DNA from: Atriophallophorus winterbourni
Lineage: Eukaryota; Platyhelminthes; Trematoda; Plagiorchiida; Microphallidae
Assembly: GCA_013407085.1 (NCBI GenBank)
Contig: JACCGJ010020111.1
Span: forward strand, 109,942-173,941
Direction of reading: 5' to 3'
DNA length: 64,000 nt
A program made the translations under genes and the position numbers. The notes under the pieces are model-generated. The model had not been told where the DNA came from. It made no database searches and worked only from the letters and a program-made list of their open reading frames with translations. The number at the start of each line of letters is the position of its first letter. Position 1 is the stretch's first letter. Below are positions 23,501-36,569 of this stretch, piece after piece.

Positions 23501-25899
23501 CGTTTTTTGTTTCTGGACTGAAATTTATATATTTCAGCTCTGATGGGTTCAATCATTGTCGATCTCAGATTGGTTCAAATCGTTTGTAGCTTTTGGACTT
23601 AAATATTAAGGATTGTCAGCTCTGATTGGTTCGAACATTGTAGATCTCAAAATGTTTGAACACTTATGTTGTTTTTGACCCGAAATGTTGAGCATTGTCA
23701 GCTCCGAATGGTTCAAACGTTGACGATCTCAATTCGGTTCAAATCGTTTGTAGTTTTTGAGCAGAAATATAAGGCATTGTCAGCTCTGATTGGTACAAAC
23801 ATTGTCGATCTCAGATTGGTTAAAAACGTTTGTTCTTTTTGGACTGAAATATTAAGCCTTGTCAGCTCTGATTGGTTCAAACACCGTCGATTCCAGATTG
23901 GTTTAAAACGTTTGTAGTTTTTGAACTAAAATATTATGCATTGTCAGCTATGATTGGTTCAAATATGATCGATCTCAAATTGCTTCAGACTTTTGTTGTT
24001 TTCGAACTAAATTATTAGGCGTTGTCAGATCTGATTGGTTCAAACATTATCGATCTCATATTTGTTTAAATGTTTTGTAGTTTCGTGGACTCAAATAATA
24101 GGCCTTGTCAGCTCTGATTGGTTAAACACCGTCCATTTCAGAATGGTTCGAAACGTTTGTAGTTTTTTGACTAAAATAATAAGCATTGTCAGCTCTGATT
24201 GGTTCAAACACCGTCAATTTCAGATTGGTTCAAAACGTTTGTAGTTTTTGGACTGAAATATTAGGCATTGTCAGCTCCGATTAGTTCAAACACCTTCGAT
24301 TTCAGATTGGTTCGAAACGTTTTTTGTTTTGGGACTGAAATTTATGTATTTTCAGCTCTGATGGGTTAAATCATTGTCGATCTCAGATTGGTTCAATTCG
24401 TTTGTAGCTTTTGGACTTAAATATTAAGCATTGTCAGCACTGATTGGTTCCCATATTGTCGATCTGAAATTGATTCAAAACGTTTGTAGTTTTTAGACTG
24501 AAATATTAGGCACGTCAACTCAGATTGGTTCAAACATTGTCGATCTCAGATTGGTCAAAAACGTTTGTAGTTTTCGAACTGAAATATTAGGCAATGTCAG
24601 CTCTGATTGGTTCGAGCATTGTCGATCTCAATTTGGTTCGAATCGTGTTTAGTCTTTGGACTGAAATAATGAGCGTTATCAGCTCTGATTGCTTCAAACA
24701 TTGTCGATCTCAAATCGATTTAAAACCTCTGTAGTTTTTGGACTGAGATATTAGGCCTCGTCAACTCAGATTGGTTCAAACATGGTCGATCTCAGATAAG
24801 TTCAAAACGTTTGTAGTTTTTGAATTGAAACATAAGGCGATGTCAGCTGTGATTGATTCGAACTTTGTCGATCTCAAAATGGTTAAACACTTATGTAGTT
24901 TTGGAACTGAAATGTTAAGCATTGTCAGATCAGATTGGTTCAAACGTTTTCGATCTCAATTTGGTTCAAATCGTTTGTAGTTTTTGGACTGAAATAATAA
25001 GCGTTATCAGCTCTGATTGGTTCAAACATTGTGGATCTCAAATTGATTCGAAACGTTTGTAGTTGTTGGACTGAAATATTAGGCCTCGTCAACTCAGATT
25101 GGTACAAACATTGTCGATTTCAGATTAGTTCAAAACATTTGTAGTTTTTGAACTGAAATATTAGGCGATGTCGGCTCTGATTGGTTCGGAACTTGTCGAT
25201 CTCAAATTGCTTCAAAACTCTTGTTGTGGTAAGATTGAAATATTAGGCATTGTCAGCTCTGATCGGTTTAAACGTTATCGAACATAGATTAGTTCGAAAC
25301 GTTTGTAATTTTTGGGCTGAAATAATAAGCATTGTCACATCCGATTGGTTCAAACATTATCGATCTCAGATTGGTTGAAAACCTTTGTAGTTTTCAGACT
25401 GAAATATAATGCATTGTGAGCTCTGATTGCATCAAACATAGTCGATCTCAGATGAGTGAAAACGTTTGTACTATTTGGACTGAAATATTGAGCATTGTCA
25501 GCTCTGATCGGTTCAAACACCTCGATTTCAAATTGGTTCAAAACGTTCGTAGTTCTTGGGCTGAAATATTGAGCAATGTCAGCTCTGATAGGTGCAAACG
25601 TTGTCGATTCCAGATAGGTTGAAAACGTTTGTAGATATTTGATTAAAATATTAAGCATTGTCAGCTCTGATTGGTTCAGAAATTGTCGATCTAGAATATT
25701 TGGAAAGGTATGAAGTTTCTGAACCAAAATAGTAAGTATTGGCAGCTCTGATTGGTTCACACATTGTCGATCTCAGATTGGTTCAAATCGTTTGTAGTTT
25801 TTGAACTAAAATATTATGCATTGTCAACTCTGATTGGTTCAAATATGATCGATCTCAGATTGATTCAGAACTTTTGTTGTTTTCGAAATGAAATATTAG

Positions 25900-28700
25900 G
25901 CCTTGTCAGCTGTGATTTAGTTCAAACATTATCGATCTCAGATTGGTTTGAAAGGTTTGTAGTTTTAGAACTGGAATATTAGGCCTCTTCATCTCTGATT
26001 GGTTCAAACATTATCGATCTCAGATTTGGTTAAAAGGTTTGTAGTTTGTGGACTAAAATAATGAGCATTGTCAGCTCTGATTGGTTCAAACATCGTCGAT
26101 TTCAGATTGGTTCAAAACGTTTGTAGTTTTTGGACTGAAATATTAAGTAATTTCAGCTCTGAATGATTCAAACATTGTGGATCTCAGATTGGTTCGAAAG
26201 GTTTGTAGTTCTTGGGCTGAAATATTGAGCAGTGTCAGCTGTAAGTGGTTCAAACATTGTCGATCTCAGAGTGGTTCAAAACGTTTGTAGTTTCTAGACT
26301 GAAATATTGAGCATTGTCAGCTCTGATTGGTTCAAACATTGTCGACCTCAAATTGGTTCTAATCGTTTGTAGCTTTTGGACTTGAATATTGAGCATAAGC
26401 ACCTCTGATTAGTTCCAATATTGTCGATCTCAAATTGATACAGAACGTTTGTAGTTTTTGGACTGAAATATTAGGCAATGTCAGCTTTGTTTGGTTCGAG
26501 CATTGTCGATCTCGAAATGTTTGAACACTTATGTAGTTTTTGAACTGAAATGTTGAGCATTGTCAGCTTCGATTGGTTCAAACGTTGTCGATCTCAATTT
26601 GGTTTAAATCGTTCGTATTTTCTGGACTGAAATAATAAACGTTATCAGCTCTGATTGGTTCAAACATTGTCGATCTCAAATTGATTCAAAACTTTTGTAG
26701 TTTTTGGACTAAAATAGTAGGCCTCGTCAACTCAGATTGGTTCAAACATTGTCGATCTCAGATTAGTTCAAAACGTTTGTAGTTTTTGAACTGAAATATT
26801 AGACGATGTCAGCTCTGATTGGTCCGAACTTTGTCGATTTCAAATTGGTTCAAAACTCTTGTCGTGTTAAGATTGAAATGTTATGCATTGTCAGCTCTGA
26901 TTAGTTTGAAGCTTATCGAACACGGATTGGTTTGAAACGTTCGTGATTTTTGGGCTGAAATATTAAGCATTGTCACCTCCGATTGGTTTACACGTTGTTG
27001 ATCTCAGATTGGTTAAAAACCTTTGTAGTTTTTAGACTGAAATATAATGCATTGCGAGCTCTGATTGCTTCAACCATTGTCGATTTCAAAATGGTTGAAA
27101 ACGTACGTAGATTATGACAGGAAATGTTGAGCATTGTCAGCTCTGATTAGTTTAAACATTGTCGATCTCAAATTGGTTCAAAACGTTTAAAGTTTCCGGA
27201 CTGAAATAATAAGCATTGTCAGCTTTGAATGGTTCAACGATTGTCGATCTCAGATTGGTTTTAATTGTGTGTACTTTATGAACTGAAATATTAGGCAATG
27301 TCATCTCTGATTGGTTCGAACATTGTCGACATCAAAATGGTTGAACACTCATGTAGTTTTTGAACTGGAATGTTGAGCATTGTCAGCTCTGATTGGTTCA
27401 AACGTTGTCGATCTCAATTTGGTTCGAATCGTTTGTTGTTTCTGGACTGAAATAATAAGCGTTATCAGCTCTGATTGCTTCAAACATTGTCGATCTCCAA
27501 TTGATTCGAAACCTTTGTAGTTTTTTGACTGAAATATTAGGCCTCGTCAACTCAGATTGGTTCAAACATTGTCGATCTCAGATAAGTTCAAAACGTTTGT
27601 AGTTTTCGAACTGAAATATCAGGCGATGTCAGCTCTGATTGGTTTGAACTTTGTCGATCTCAAATTGGTTCAAAACTCTTGTCGTGTTAAGATTTAAATA
27701 TTAAGCATTGTCAGCTCTGATTGGTTAAAACCTCATCGAACACAGATTAGTTTAAAACGTTCGTGATTTTTGGGCTGAAATATTGAGCATTGTCACCTCT
27801 GATTGGTTTCAACGTTGTCGATCTCGGATTAGTTGAAAACCTTTGTAGTTTTTAGACTGAAATATAATGCATTGTGAGCTCTGATTGCTTCAAACATTAT
27901 CGATCTCAAATTGGTTGAAAACGTATGTAGATTATGAACTAAAATGTTGAGCATTGTCAGCTCTGATTAGTTTAAACGTTGTCGATCTCAATTTGGTTCA
28001 AATCGTTTGTAGTTTTTGAACTGAAATATTAGGCATTGTAGGCTCTAAATGGTTCAAACATTATCGATCTCAAATTGGTTCACAACGTTTTTAGTTTTTA
28101 GACTGAAATATTAAGCATTCCAGCTCTGATTGGTTCAAACATTGTCGATCTCAAATTGTTTCAAAACGTTTGTAGTTTTTTGGACTAAAATAATAAGCAT
28201 TGTCAGCTCTGGATAATTCAATGATTGTCGATCTCAGATTGGTTTAAATTATGTGTATTTTATGAACTGAAATATAAGCAATGTCAGCTTTGATTGTTTC
28301 AAACATTTTCGATCTCAGATTGGTTTGAAACGTTTGTAGTTTCTGGCTTAAAATATTAGGCATTGTCAGCTATGATTGGTTCAAAAATATTCGATCTTAG
28401 ATTGGTTCAGAACGTTCGTAGATTTTGGACTCAAAAATTAAGTATTTTCAACTCTGATTGGTTCAAACATTGTCGATCTCAGTTTGGTTCAAAACATTTG
28501 TAGTTCTTGGGCTGAAATATTGAGCATTGTCAGCTCTGATAGGTTCAACGTTGTCGATTCCAGATAAGAACAAAACGTTTGTAGTTTTTCGACTGAAATA
28601 TTAAGCATTGTCAGCTCTGATTGGTTCAAAAATTGTCGATCTAAAATGTTTGGGAACGTATGGAGTTTGTGAACCAAAATGTTGCGCATTGTCAGCTGTG
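25900..28700 (-). repeat. Satellite duplication block A (partner about 32.4-34.9 kb, offset about 6478)
   Basis: Rare variants occur in the same order in both places, such as GACTTGAATATTGAGCATA near 26380 and 32858 and the CTAAGTGG/GTAAGTGG monomer near 26230 and 32708. From about 33940 the offset falls to about 5982, because the second copy has lost about 496 bp (six monomers) at the join GCGTTAT/CTGATTAG. Edges are approximate. Confidence 0.75.
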
Positions 28701-29099
28701 ATTGGTTAAATCATTGTCGATCTCAGATTGCTTCAAATCGTTCGTAGTTTTTGGACTACAATATTATGCATTGTCAGCTCTGATTGGTTCAAATATGATT
28801 GATCTCAGATTGCTTCAGAACTTTTGTAGTTTTCCAACTGGAACATTAGGCCTTGTCAGCTGTGATTGGTTCAAACATTATCGATCTCAGATTGGTTTGA
28901 AATGTTGGAGGTTTTAAAACGGACATAGCGCCTCATCATCTCTGATTGGTTCAAACATTGTCGATCTCAGATTGGTTGACAACGTTTGTAGTTTTCGGAC
29001 TGAAATATTGAGCATTGTCAGCTCTGATTGGTTGAAACATTGTCGATCTCAAATTGGTTCACAACCTTTGTAGTTCTTGGGCTAGAATATTGAGCATTT

Positions 29100-31350
29100 T
29101 CTGCACTGATTGGTTCAAAAATGGTCAATCTAGGACGTTTGAAAACGTATGAATTTTCTCAACTAAAATGTTGAGCATTTTCAGCTCTGATTAATTCAAA
29201 CATTGTCGATCTAAAATGTTTGGGAACGTATGGAGTTTGTGAACCAAAATGTTGCGCATTGTCAGCTCTGATTGGTTCAAACATTGTCGATCTCAGATTG
29301 CTTTAAATCGTTCGTAGTTTTTGGACTACAATATTATGCATTGTCAGCTCTGATTGGTTCAAATATGATCGATCTCAGATTGCTTCAGAACTTTTGTAGT
29401 TTTCCAACTGGAACATTAGGCCTCGTCAGCTGTGATTGTTTCAAACATAATCGATCTCAGATTGGTTTGAAAGGTTTGTAGTTTTGAAACTGGAATATAA
29501 GGCCTCATCATCTCTGATTGGTTCAAACATTGTCGATCTCAGATTGGTTGACAACTTTTGTAGTTTTTGGACTGAAATATTAAGCATTGTCAGCTCTGAT
29601 TGGTTCAAACATTGTCGATCTCAGATTGGTTCACAACGTTTGTAGTTCTTGGGCTAGAATATTGAGCATTGTCCGCTCTGTTTGGTTTAAAAATGGTCAA
29701 TCTAGGACGTTTGAAAATGTATGAAGTTTCTCAACTAAAATGTTAGGCATTTTCAACTCTGATTGGTTCAAACATTGTCGATCTCATATTGCTTCAAATC
29801 GTTCGTAGTTTTCGGACTAAAATATTATGCATTGTCAGCTCTGATTGGTTCGAACTTTGTTGATCTCAAATTGGTTCAAAACTCTCGTTGTGTTAAGTTT
29901 GACATACTAAGCATTTTTAGCTCTGATTGGTTTAAGCCTTATCGAACACAGATTATTTTAAAACATTTGTAGTTTTTTGACTGAAATATCAAGTATTTTC
30001 AGCTCTGATTGGTTCAAACGTTGTCGATCTCAGATTGGGTGAAAACCTTTTTAGTTGTTAGCCTGAAATATAATGCATTGTGAGCTCTGATTGCTTCAAA
30101 CATTGTTGATCTCAAAATGGTTGGAAACGTATGTAGATTTTGAACTGAATTGTTGAGCATTGTCAGCTCTGATTAGTCCAAGCGATGTCGATCTCAATTT
30201 GGTTCAAATCGTTCGTAGTTTTTCGACTGAAATATCAGGTATTGTCAGCTCTGATTATTTCACACATTATCGATCTCAAATTGGTTCACAACGTTTTTAG
30301 TTTTTAGACTGAAATATTAAGCAATCCAGCTCTGATTGGTTCAAACATTGTCGATCTCAAATTGTTTCAAAACGTTTGTAGTTTTTGGACTAAAATAATA
30401 AGCATTGTCAGCTCTGAATAATTCAATGATTGTCGATCTCAGATTGGTTTAAATTGTGTGTATTTTATGAACTGAAATATAAGTAATTTCAGCTTTGATT
30501 GTTTCAAACATTGTCGATCTCAGATTGGTTTGAAACGTTTGTAGTTTCTGGCCTAAAATATTAAGCATTGTCAGCTATGATTGGTTCGAAAATATTCGAT
30601 CTCAGATTGGTTCAAAACGTTCGTAGTTTTTGGACTCAAATATTTAGTATTTTCAGCTCTGATTGGTTCAAACATTGTCGATCTCAGTTTGGTTCAAAAC
30701 ATTTGTAGTTCTTGGGCTGAAATATTGAGCATTGTCAGCTCTGATAGGTTCAACGTTGTCGATTCCAGATAAGAACAAAACGTTTGTAGTTTTTCGACTA
30801 AAATATTAAGCATTGTCAGCTCTGATTGGTTCAAAAATTGTCGATCTAGAATGTTTGGAAACGTATGGAGTTTGTGGACTGAAATGTTGCGCATTGTCAG
30901 CTCTGATTGGTTCAAACATTGTCAATCTCAGATTGCTTCAAATCGTTTGTAGTTTTTGGACTACAATATTATGGATTGTCAGCTCTGATTGGTTCAAATA
31001 TGATCGATCTCAGATTGCTTCAGAACTTTTGTAGTTTTCTAACTGAAACATTAGGCCTCGTCAGCTGTGATTGGTTCAAACATTATCGATCTCAGATTGG
31101 TTTGGAAGGTTTGTAGTTTTAGAACTGGAATACAAGGCCTCATCATCTCTGATTGGTTCAAACATTGTCGATCTCAGATTGGTTGACAACGTTTGTAGTT
31201 TTCGGACTGAAATATTGAGCATTGTCAGCTCTGATTGGTTGAAACATTGTCGATCTCAAATTGGTTCACAACCTTTGTAGTTCTTGGGCTAGAATATTGA
31301 GCATTGTCTGCTCTGATTGGTTCAAAAATGGTCAATCTAGGACGTTTGAA
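29100..31350 (-). repeat. Satellite duplication block B (partner about 34.5-36.75 kb, offset 5409)
   Basis: Five independent positions match at exactly 5409 bp (for example 29763/35172, 30581/35990, 30694/36103, 30907/36316 and 31071/36480), so the two blocks carry no net indel over about 2 kb. Within the first block a shorter duplication of about 570 bp (28702/29272) is also visible. Edges are approximate. Confidence 0.8.
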
Positions 31351-34300
31351 AACGTATGAAGTTTCTCAACTAAAATGTTGAGCATTTTCAGCTCTGATTG
31401 GTTCAAACATTGTCGATCTAAAATGTTTGGGAACGTATGGAGTTTGTGAACCAAAATGTTGCGCATTGTCAGCTCTGATTGGTTCAAACATTGTCGATCT
31501 CAGATTGCTTCAAATCGTTCGTAGTTTTTGGACTACAATATTATGCATTGTCAGCTCTGATTGGTTCAAATATGATCGATCTCAGATTGGTCAATGTAGG
31601 ACGTTTGAAAACGTATGAAGTTTCTCAACTAAAATGTTAAGCATTTTCAGCTCTGATTGGTTCAAACATTGTCGATCTCATATTGGTTCAAATCGTTCGT
31701 AGTTTTCGGACTAAAATATTATGCATTGTCAGCTCTGATTAGTTCGAAGTTTGTTGATCTCAAATTGGTTCAACACTCTTGTTGTGTTAAGATTGAAATA
31801 CTAAGCATTATTAGCTCTGATTGGTTTAAGCCTCATCGAACACAGATTATTTTAAAACATTTGTAGTTTTTGGACTGAAATATCAAGTATTTCCAGCTCT
31901 GATTGGTTCAAACGTTGTCGATCTCAGATTGAGTGAAAACCTTTTTAGTTGTTAGCCTGAAATATAATGCATTGTGAGCTCTGATTGCTTCAAACATTGT
32001 CCATCTCAAAATGGTTGGAAACGTATGTAGATTTTGAACTGAATTGTTGAGCATTGTCAGCTCTGATTAGTCCAAACGATGTCGATCTCAATTTGGTTCA
32101 AATCGTTTGTAGTTTTAAGACTGAAATATTAGGCATTGTCAGCTCTGATTGGTTCAAACATTATCGATCTCAAATTGGTTCACAACGTTTTTAGTTTTTA
32201 GACTGAAATATTAAGCAATCCAGCTCTGATTGGTTCAAACATTGTCGATGTCAAATTGTTTCAAAACGTTTGTAGTTTTTGAACTAAAATATTATGCATT
32301 GTCAGCTCTGATTGGTTCAAATATGATTGGTCTCAGATTGCTTCAGAACTTTTGTTGTTTTCGAACTGAAATATAAAGCCTTGTCAGCTGTGATTTAGTT
32401 CAAACATTATCGATCTCAGATTGTTTTGATAGGTTTGTAGTTTTAGAACTGGAATATTAGGCCTCATCATCTCTGATTGGTTCAAACATTATCGATCTCA
32501 GATTTGGTTAAAAGGTTTGTAGTTTGTGGACTAAAATAATGAGCATTGTCAGCTCTGATTGGTTCAAACACCGTCGATTTTAGATTGGTTCAAAACTTTT
32601 GTAGTTTCTGGACTGAAATATTAAGTAATTTCAGCTCTGATTGGTTCAAACATTGTGGATCTCAAATTGGTTCGAAAAGTTTGTAGTTCTTGGGCTGAAA
32701 TATTGAGCATTGTCAGCTCTAAGTGGTTCGAACATCGTCGATCTCAGAGTGGTTCAAAACGTTTGTAGTTTCTAGACTGAAATATTGAGCATTGTCAGCT
32801 CTGATTGGTTCAAACATTGTCGACCTCAATTTGGTTCAAATCGTTTGTAGCTTTTGGACTTGAATATTGAGCATATGCACCTCTGCTCGGTTCCAATATT
32901 GTCGATTTCAAATTGATTCAAAACGTTTGTAGTTTTTGGACTAAAATATTAGGCAATGTCAGCTCTGATTAGTTCGAGCATTGTCGATCTCGAAATGTTT
33001 GAACACTTATGTAGTTTTTGAACTGAAATGTTGAGCATTGTCAGCTTCGATTGGTTCAAACGTTGTCGATCTCAATTTGGTTCAAATCGTTCGTATTTTC
33101 TGGACTGAAATAATAAACGTTATCAGCTCTGATTGGTTCAAACATTGTCGATCTCAAATTGATTCAAAACGTTTGTAGTTTTTGGACTAAAATAGTAGGC
33201 CTCGTCAACTCAGATTGGTTCAAACATTGTCGATCTCAGATTAGTTCAAAACGTTTGTAGTTTTTGAACTGAAATATTAGACGATGTCAGCTCTGATTGG
33301 TTCGAACTTTGTCGATCTCAAATTGCTTCAAAACTCTTGTCGTGTTAAGATTGAAATGTTAAGCATTGTCAGCTCTGATTAGTTTGAAGCTTATCGAACA
33401 CGGATTAGTTTGAAACGTTCGTATTTTTGGGCTGAAATATTAAGCCTTGTCACCTCCGATTGGTTTAAACGTTGTTGATCTCAGATTGGTTGAAAACCTT
33501 TGTAGTTTTTAGACTGAAATATAATGCATTGCGAGCTCTGATTGCTTCAACCATTGTCGATCTCAAAATGGTTGAAAACGTATGTAGATTATGAACTGGA
33601 AATGTTGAGCATTGTCAGCTCTGATTAGTTTAAACATTGTCGATCTCAAATTGGTTCAAAACGTTCATAGTTTCTGGACTGAAATAATAAGCATTGTCAG
33701 CTCTGAATGGTTAAATGATTGTCGATCTCAGATTGGTTTTAATTGTGTGTACTTTATGAACTGAAATATTAGGCAATGTCAGCTCTGATTGGTTCGAACA
33801 TTGTCGACCTCAAAATGGTTGAACGCTCATGTAGTTTTTGAACTGGAATGTTGAGCATTGTCAGCTCTGATTGGTTCAAACGTTGTCGATCTCAATTTGG
33901 TTCGAATCGTTTGTAGTTTCTGGACTGAAATAAAAGCGTTATCTGATTAGTTTAAACGTTGTCTATCTCAATTTGGTTCAAATCGTTTGTCGTTTTTGAA
34001 CTGAAATATTAGGCATTGTCGGCTCTGATTGGTTCAAACGTTATCGATCTCAAATTGTTTCACAACGTTTTTAGTTTTTAGACTGAAATATTAAGCAATC
34101 CAGCTCTAATTGGTTCAAACATTGTCTATCTCAAATTGTTTCAAAAAGTTTGTAGTTTTTTGGACTAAAATAATAAGCGTTGTCAGCTCTGAATAATTCA
34201 ATGATTGTCGATCTCAGATTGGTTTAAATTGTGTGTATTTTATGAACTGAAATATAAGCAATGTCAGCTTTGATTGTTTCAAACATTGTCGATCTCAGAT

Positions 34301-36569
34301 TGGTTTGAAACGTTTATAGTTTCTGGCTTAAAATATTAGGCATTGTCAGCTATGATTGGTTCGAAAATATCCGATCTCAGATTGGTTCAGAAGGTTCGTA
34401 TATTTCGGACTCAAAAATTAAGTATTTTCAGTGATGATTGGTTCAAACATTGTCGATCTCAGTTTGGTTCAAAACATTTGTAGTTCTTGGGCTGAAATAT
34501 TGAGCATTGTCAGCTCTGATAGGTTCAACGTTGTCGATTCCAGATAAGAACAAAACGTTTGTAGTTTTTCGACTGAAATATTGAGCATTGTCAGCTCTGA
34601 TTGGTTCAAAAATTGTCGATCTAAAATGTTTGGGAACTAATGGAGTTTGTGAACCAAAATGTTGCGCATTGTCAGCTCTGATTGGTTCAAACATTGTCGA
34701 TCTCAGATTGCTTCAAATAGTTTGTAGTTTTTAAACTACAATATTATGCATTGTCAGCTCTGATTGGTTCAAATATGATCGATCTCAGATTGCTTCAGAA
34801 CTTTTGTAGTTTTCCAACTGGAACATTAGGCCTCGTCAGCTGTGATTGTTTCAAACATTATCGATCTCAGATTGGTTTGAAAGGTTTGTAGTTTTAAAAC
34901 TGGAATATAAGGCCTCATCATCTCTGATTGGTTCAAACATTGTCAATCTCAGATTATTGACAACTTTTGTAGTTTTCAGACTGAAATATTAAGCATTGTC
35001 AGCTCTGATTGGTTCAAACATTGTCGATCTCAGATTGGTTCACAAAGTTTGTAGTTCTTGGGCTAGAATATTGAGCATTGTCCGCTCTGTTTGGTTTAAA
35101 AATGGTCAATCTAGGACGTTTGAAAATGTATGAAGTTTCTCAACTAAAATGTTAGGCATTCTCAGCTCTGATTGGTTCAAACATTGTCGATCTCATATTG
35201 GTTCAAATCGTTCGTAGTTTTCGGACTAAAATATTATGCATTGTCAGCTCTGATTGGTTCGAACTTTAATGATATCAAATTGGTTCAAAACTCTTGTTGT
35301 GTTAAGATTGACATACTAAGCATTTTTAGCTCTGATTGGTTTAGGCCTTATCGAACACAGATTATTTTAAAACATTTGTAGTTTTTGGACTGAAATATCA
35401 AGTATTTTCAGCTCTGATTGGTTCAAACGTTGTCGATCTCAGATTGGGTGAAAACCTTTTGAGTTGTTAGCCTGAAATATAATGCATTGTGAGCTCTGAT
35501 TGCTTCAAACATTGTTGATCTCAAAATGGTTGGAAACGTATGTAGATTTTGAACTGAATTGTTGAGCATTATCAGCTCTGATTAGTCCAAACGATGTCGA
35601 TCTCAATTTCGTTCAAATTGTTCGTATATTTTGGACTGAAATATCAGGCATTGTCAGCTCTGATTGGTTCAAACATTATCGATCTCAAATTGGTTCACAA
35701 CGTTTTTAGTTTTTAGACTGAAATATTAAGCAATCCAGCTCTGATTGGTTCAAACATTGTCGATGTCAAATTGTTTCAAAACGTTTGTAGTTTTTGGACT
35801 AAAATAATAAGCATTGTCAGCTCTGGATAATTCAATGATTGTCGATCTCAGATTGGTTTAAATTGTGTGTATTTCATGAACTGAAATATAAGCAATTTCA
35901 GCTTTGATTGTTTCAAACATTGTCGATCTCAGATTGGTTTGAAACGTTTGTAGTTTCTGGCCTAAAATATTAAGCATTGTCAGCTATGATTGGTTCGAAA
36001 ATATTTGATCTCAGATTGGTTCAGAACGTTCGTAGTTTTTGGACTCAAATATTTAGTATTTTCAGCTCTGATTGGTTCAAACATTGTCGATCTCAGTTTG
36101 GTTCAAAACATTTGTAGTTCTCGGGCTGAAATATTGAGCATTGTCAGCTCTGATAGGTTCAACGTTGTCGATTCCATATAAGAACAAAACGTTTGTAGTT
36201 TTTCGACTGAAATATTAAGCATTGCCAGCTCTGATTGGTTCAAAAATTGTCGATCTAGAATGTTTGGAAACGTATGGAGTTTGTGAACTAAAATGTTGCG
36301 CATTGTCAGCTCTGATTGGTTCAAACATTGTTGATCTCAGATTGCTTCAAATCGTTTGTAGTTTTTGGACTACAATATTATGGATTGTCAGCTCTGATTG
36401 GTTCAAATATGATCGATCTCAGATTGCTTCAGAACTTTTGTAGTTTTCTAACTGAAACATTAGGCCTCGTCAGCTGTGATTGGTTCAAACATTATCGATC
36501 TCAGATTGGTTTGGAAGGTTTGTAGTTTTAGAACTGGAATACAAGGCCTCATCATCTCTGATTGGTTCA

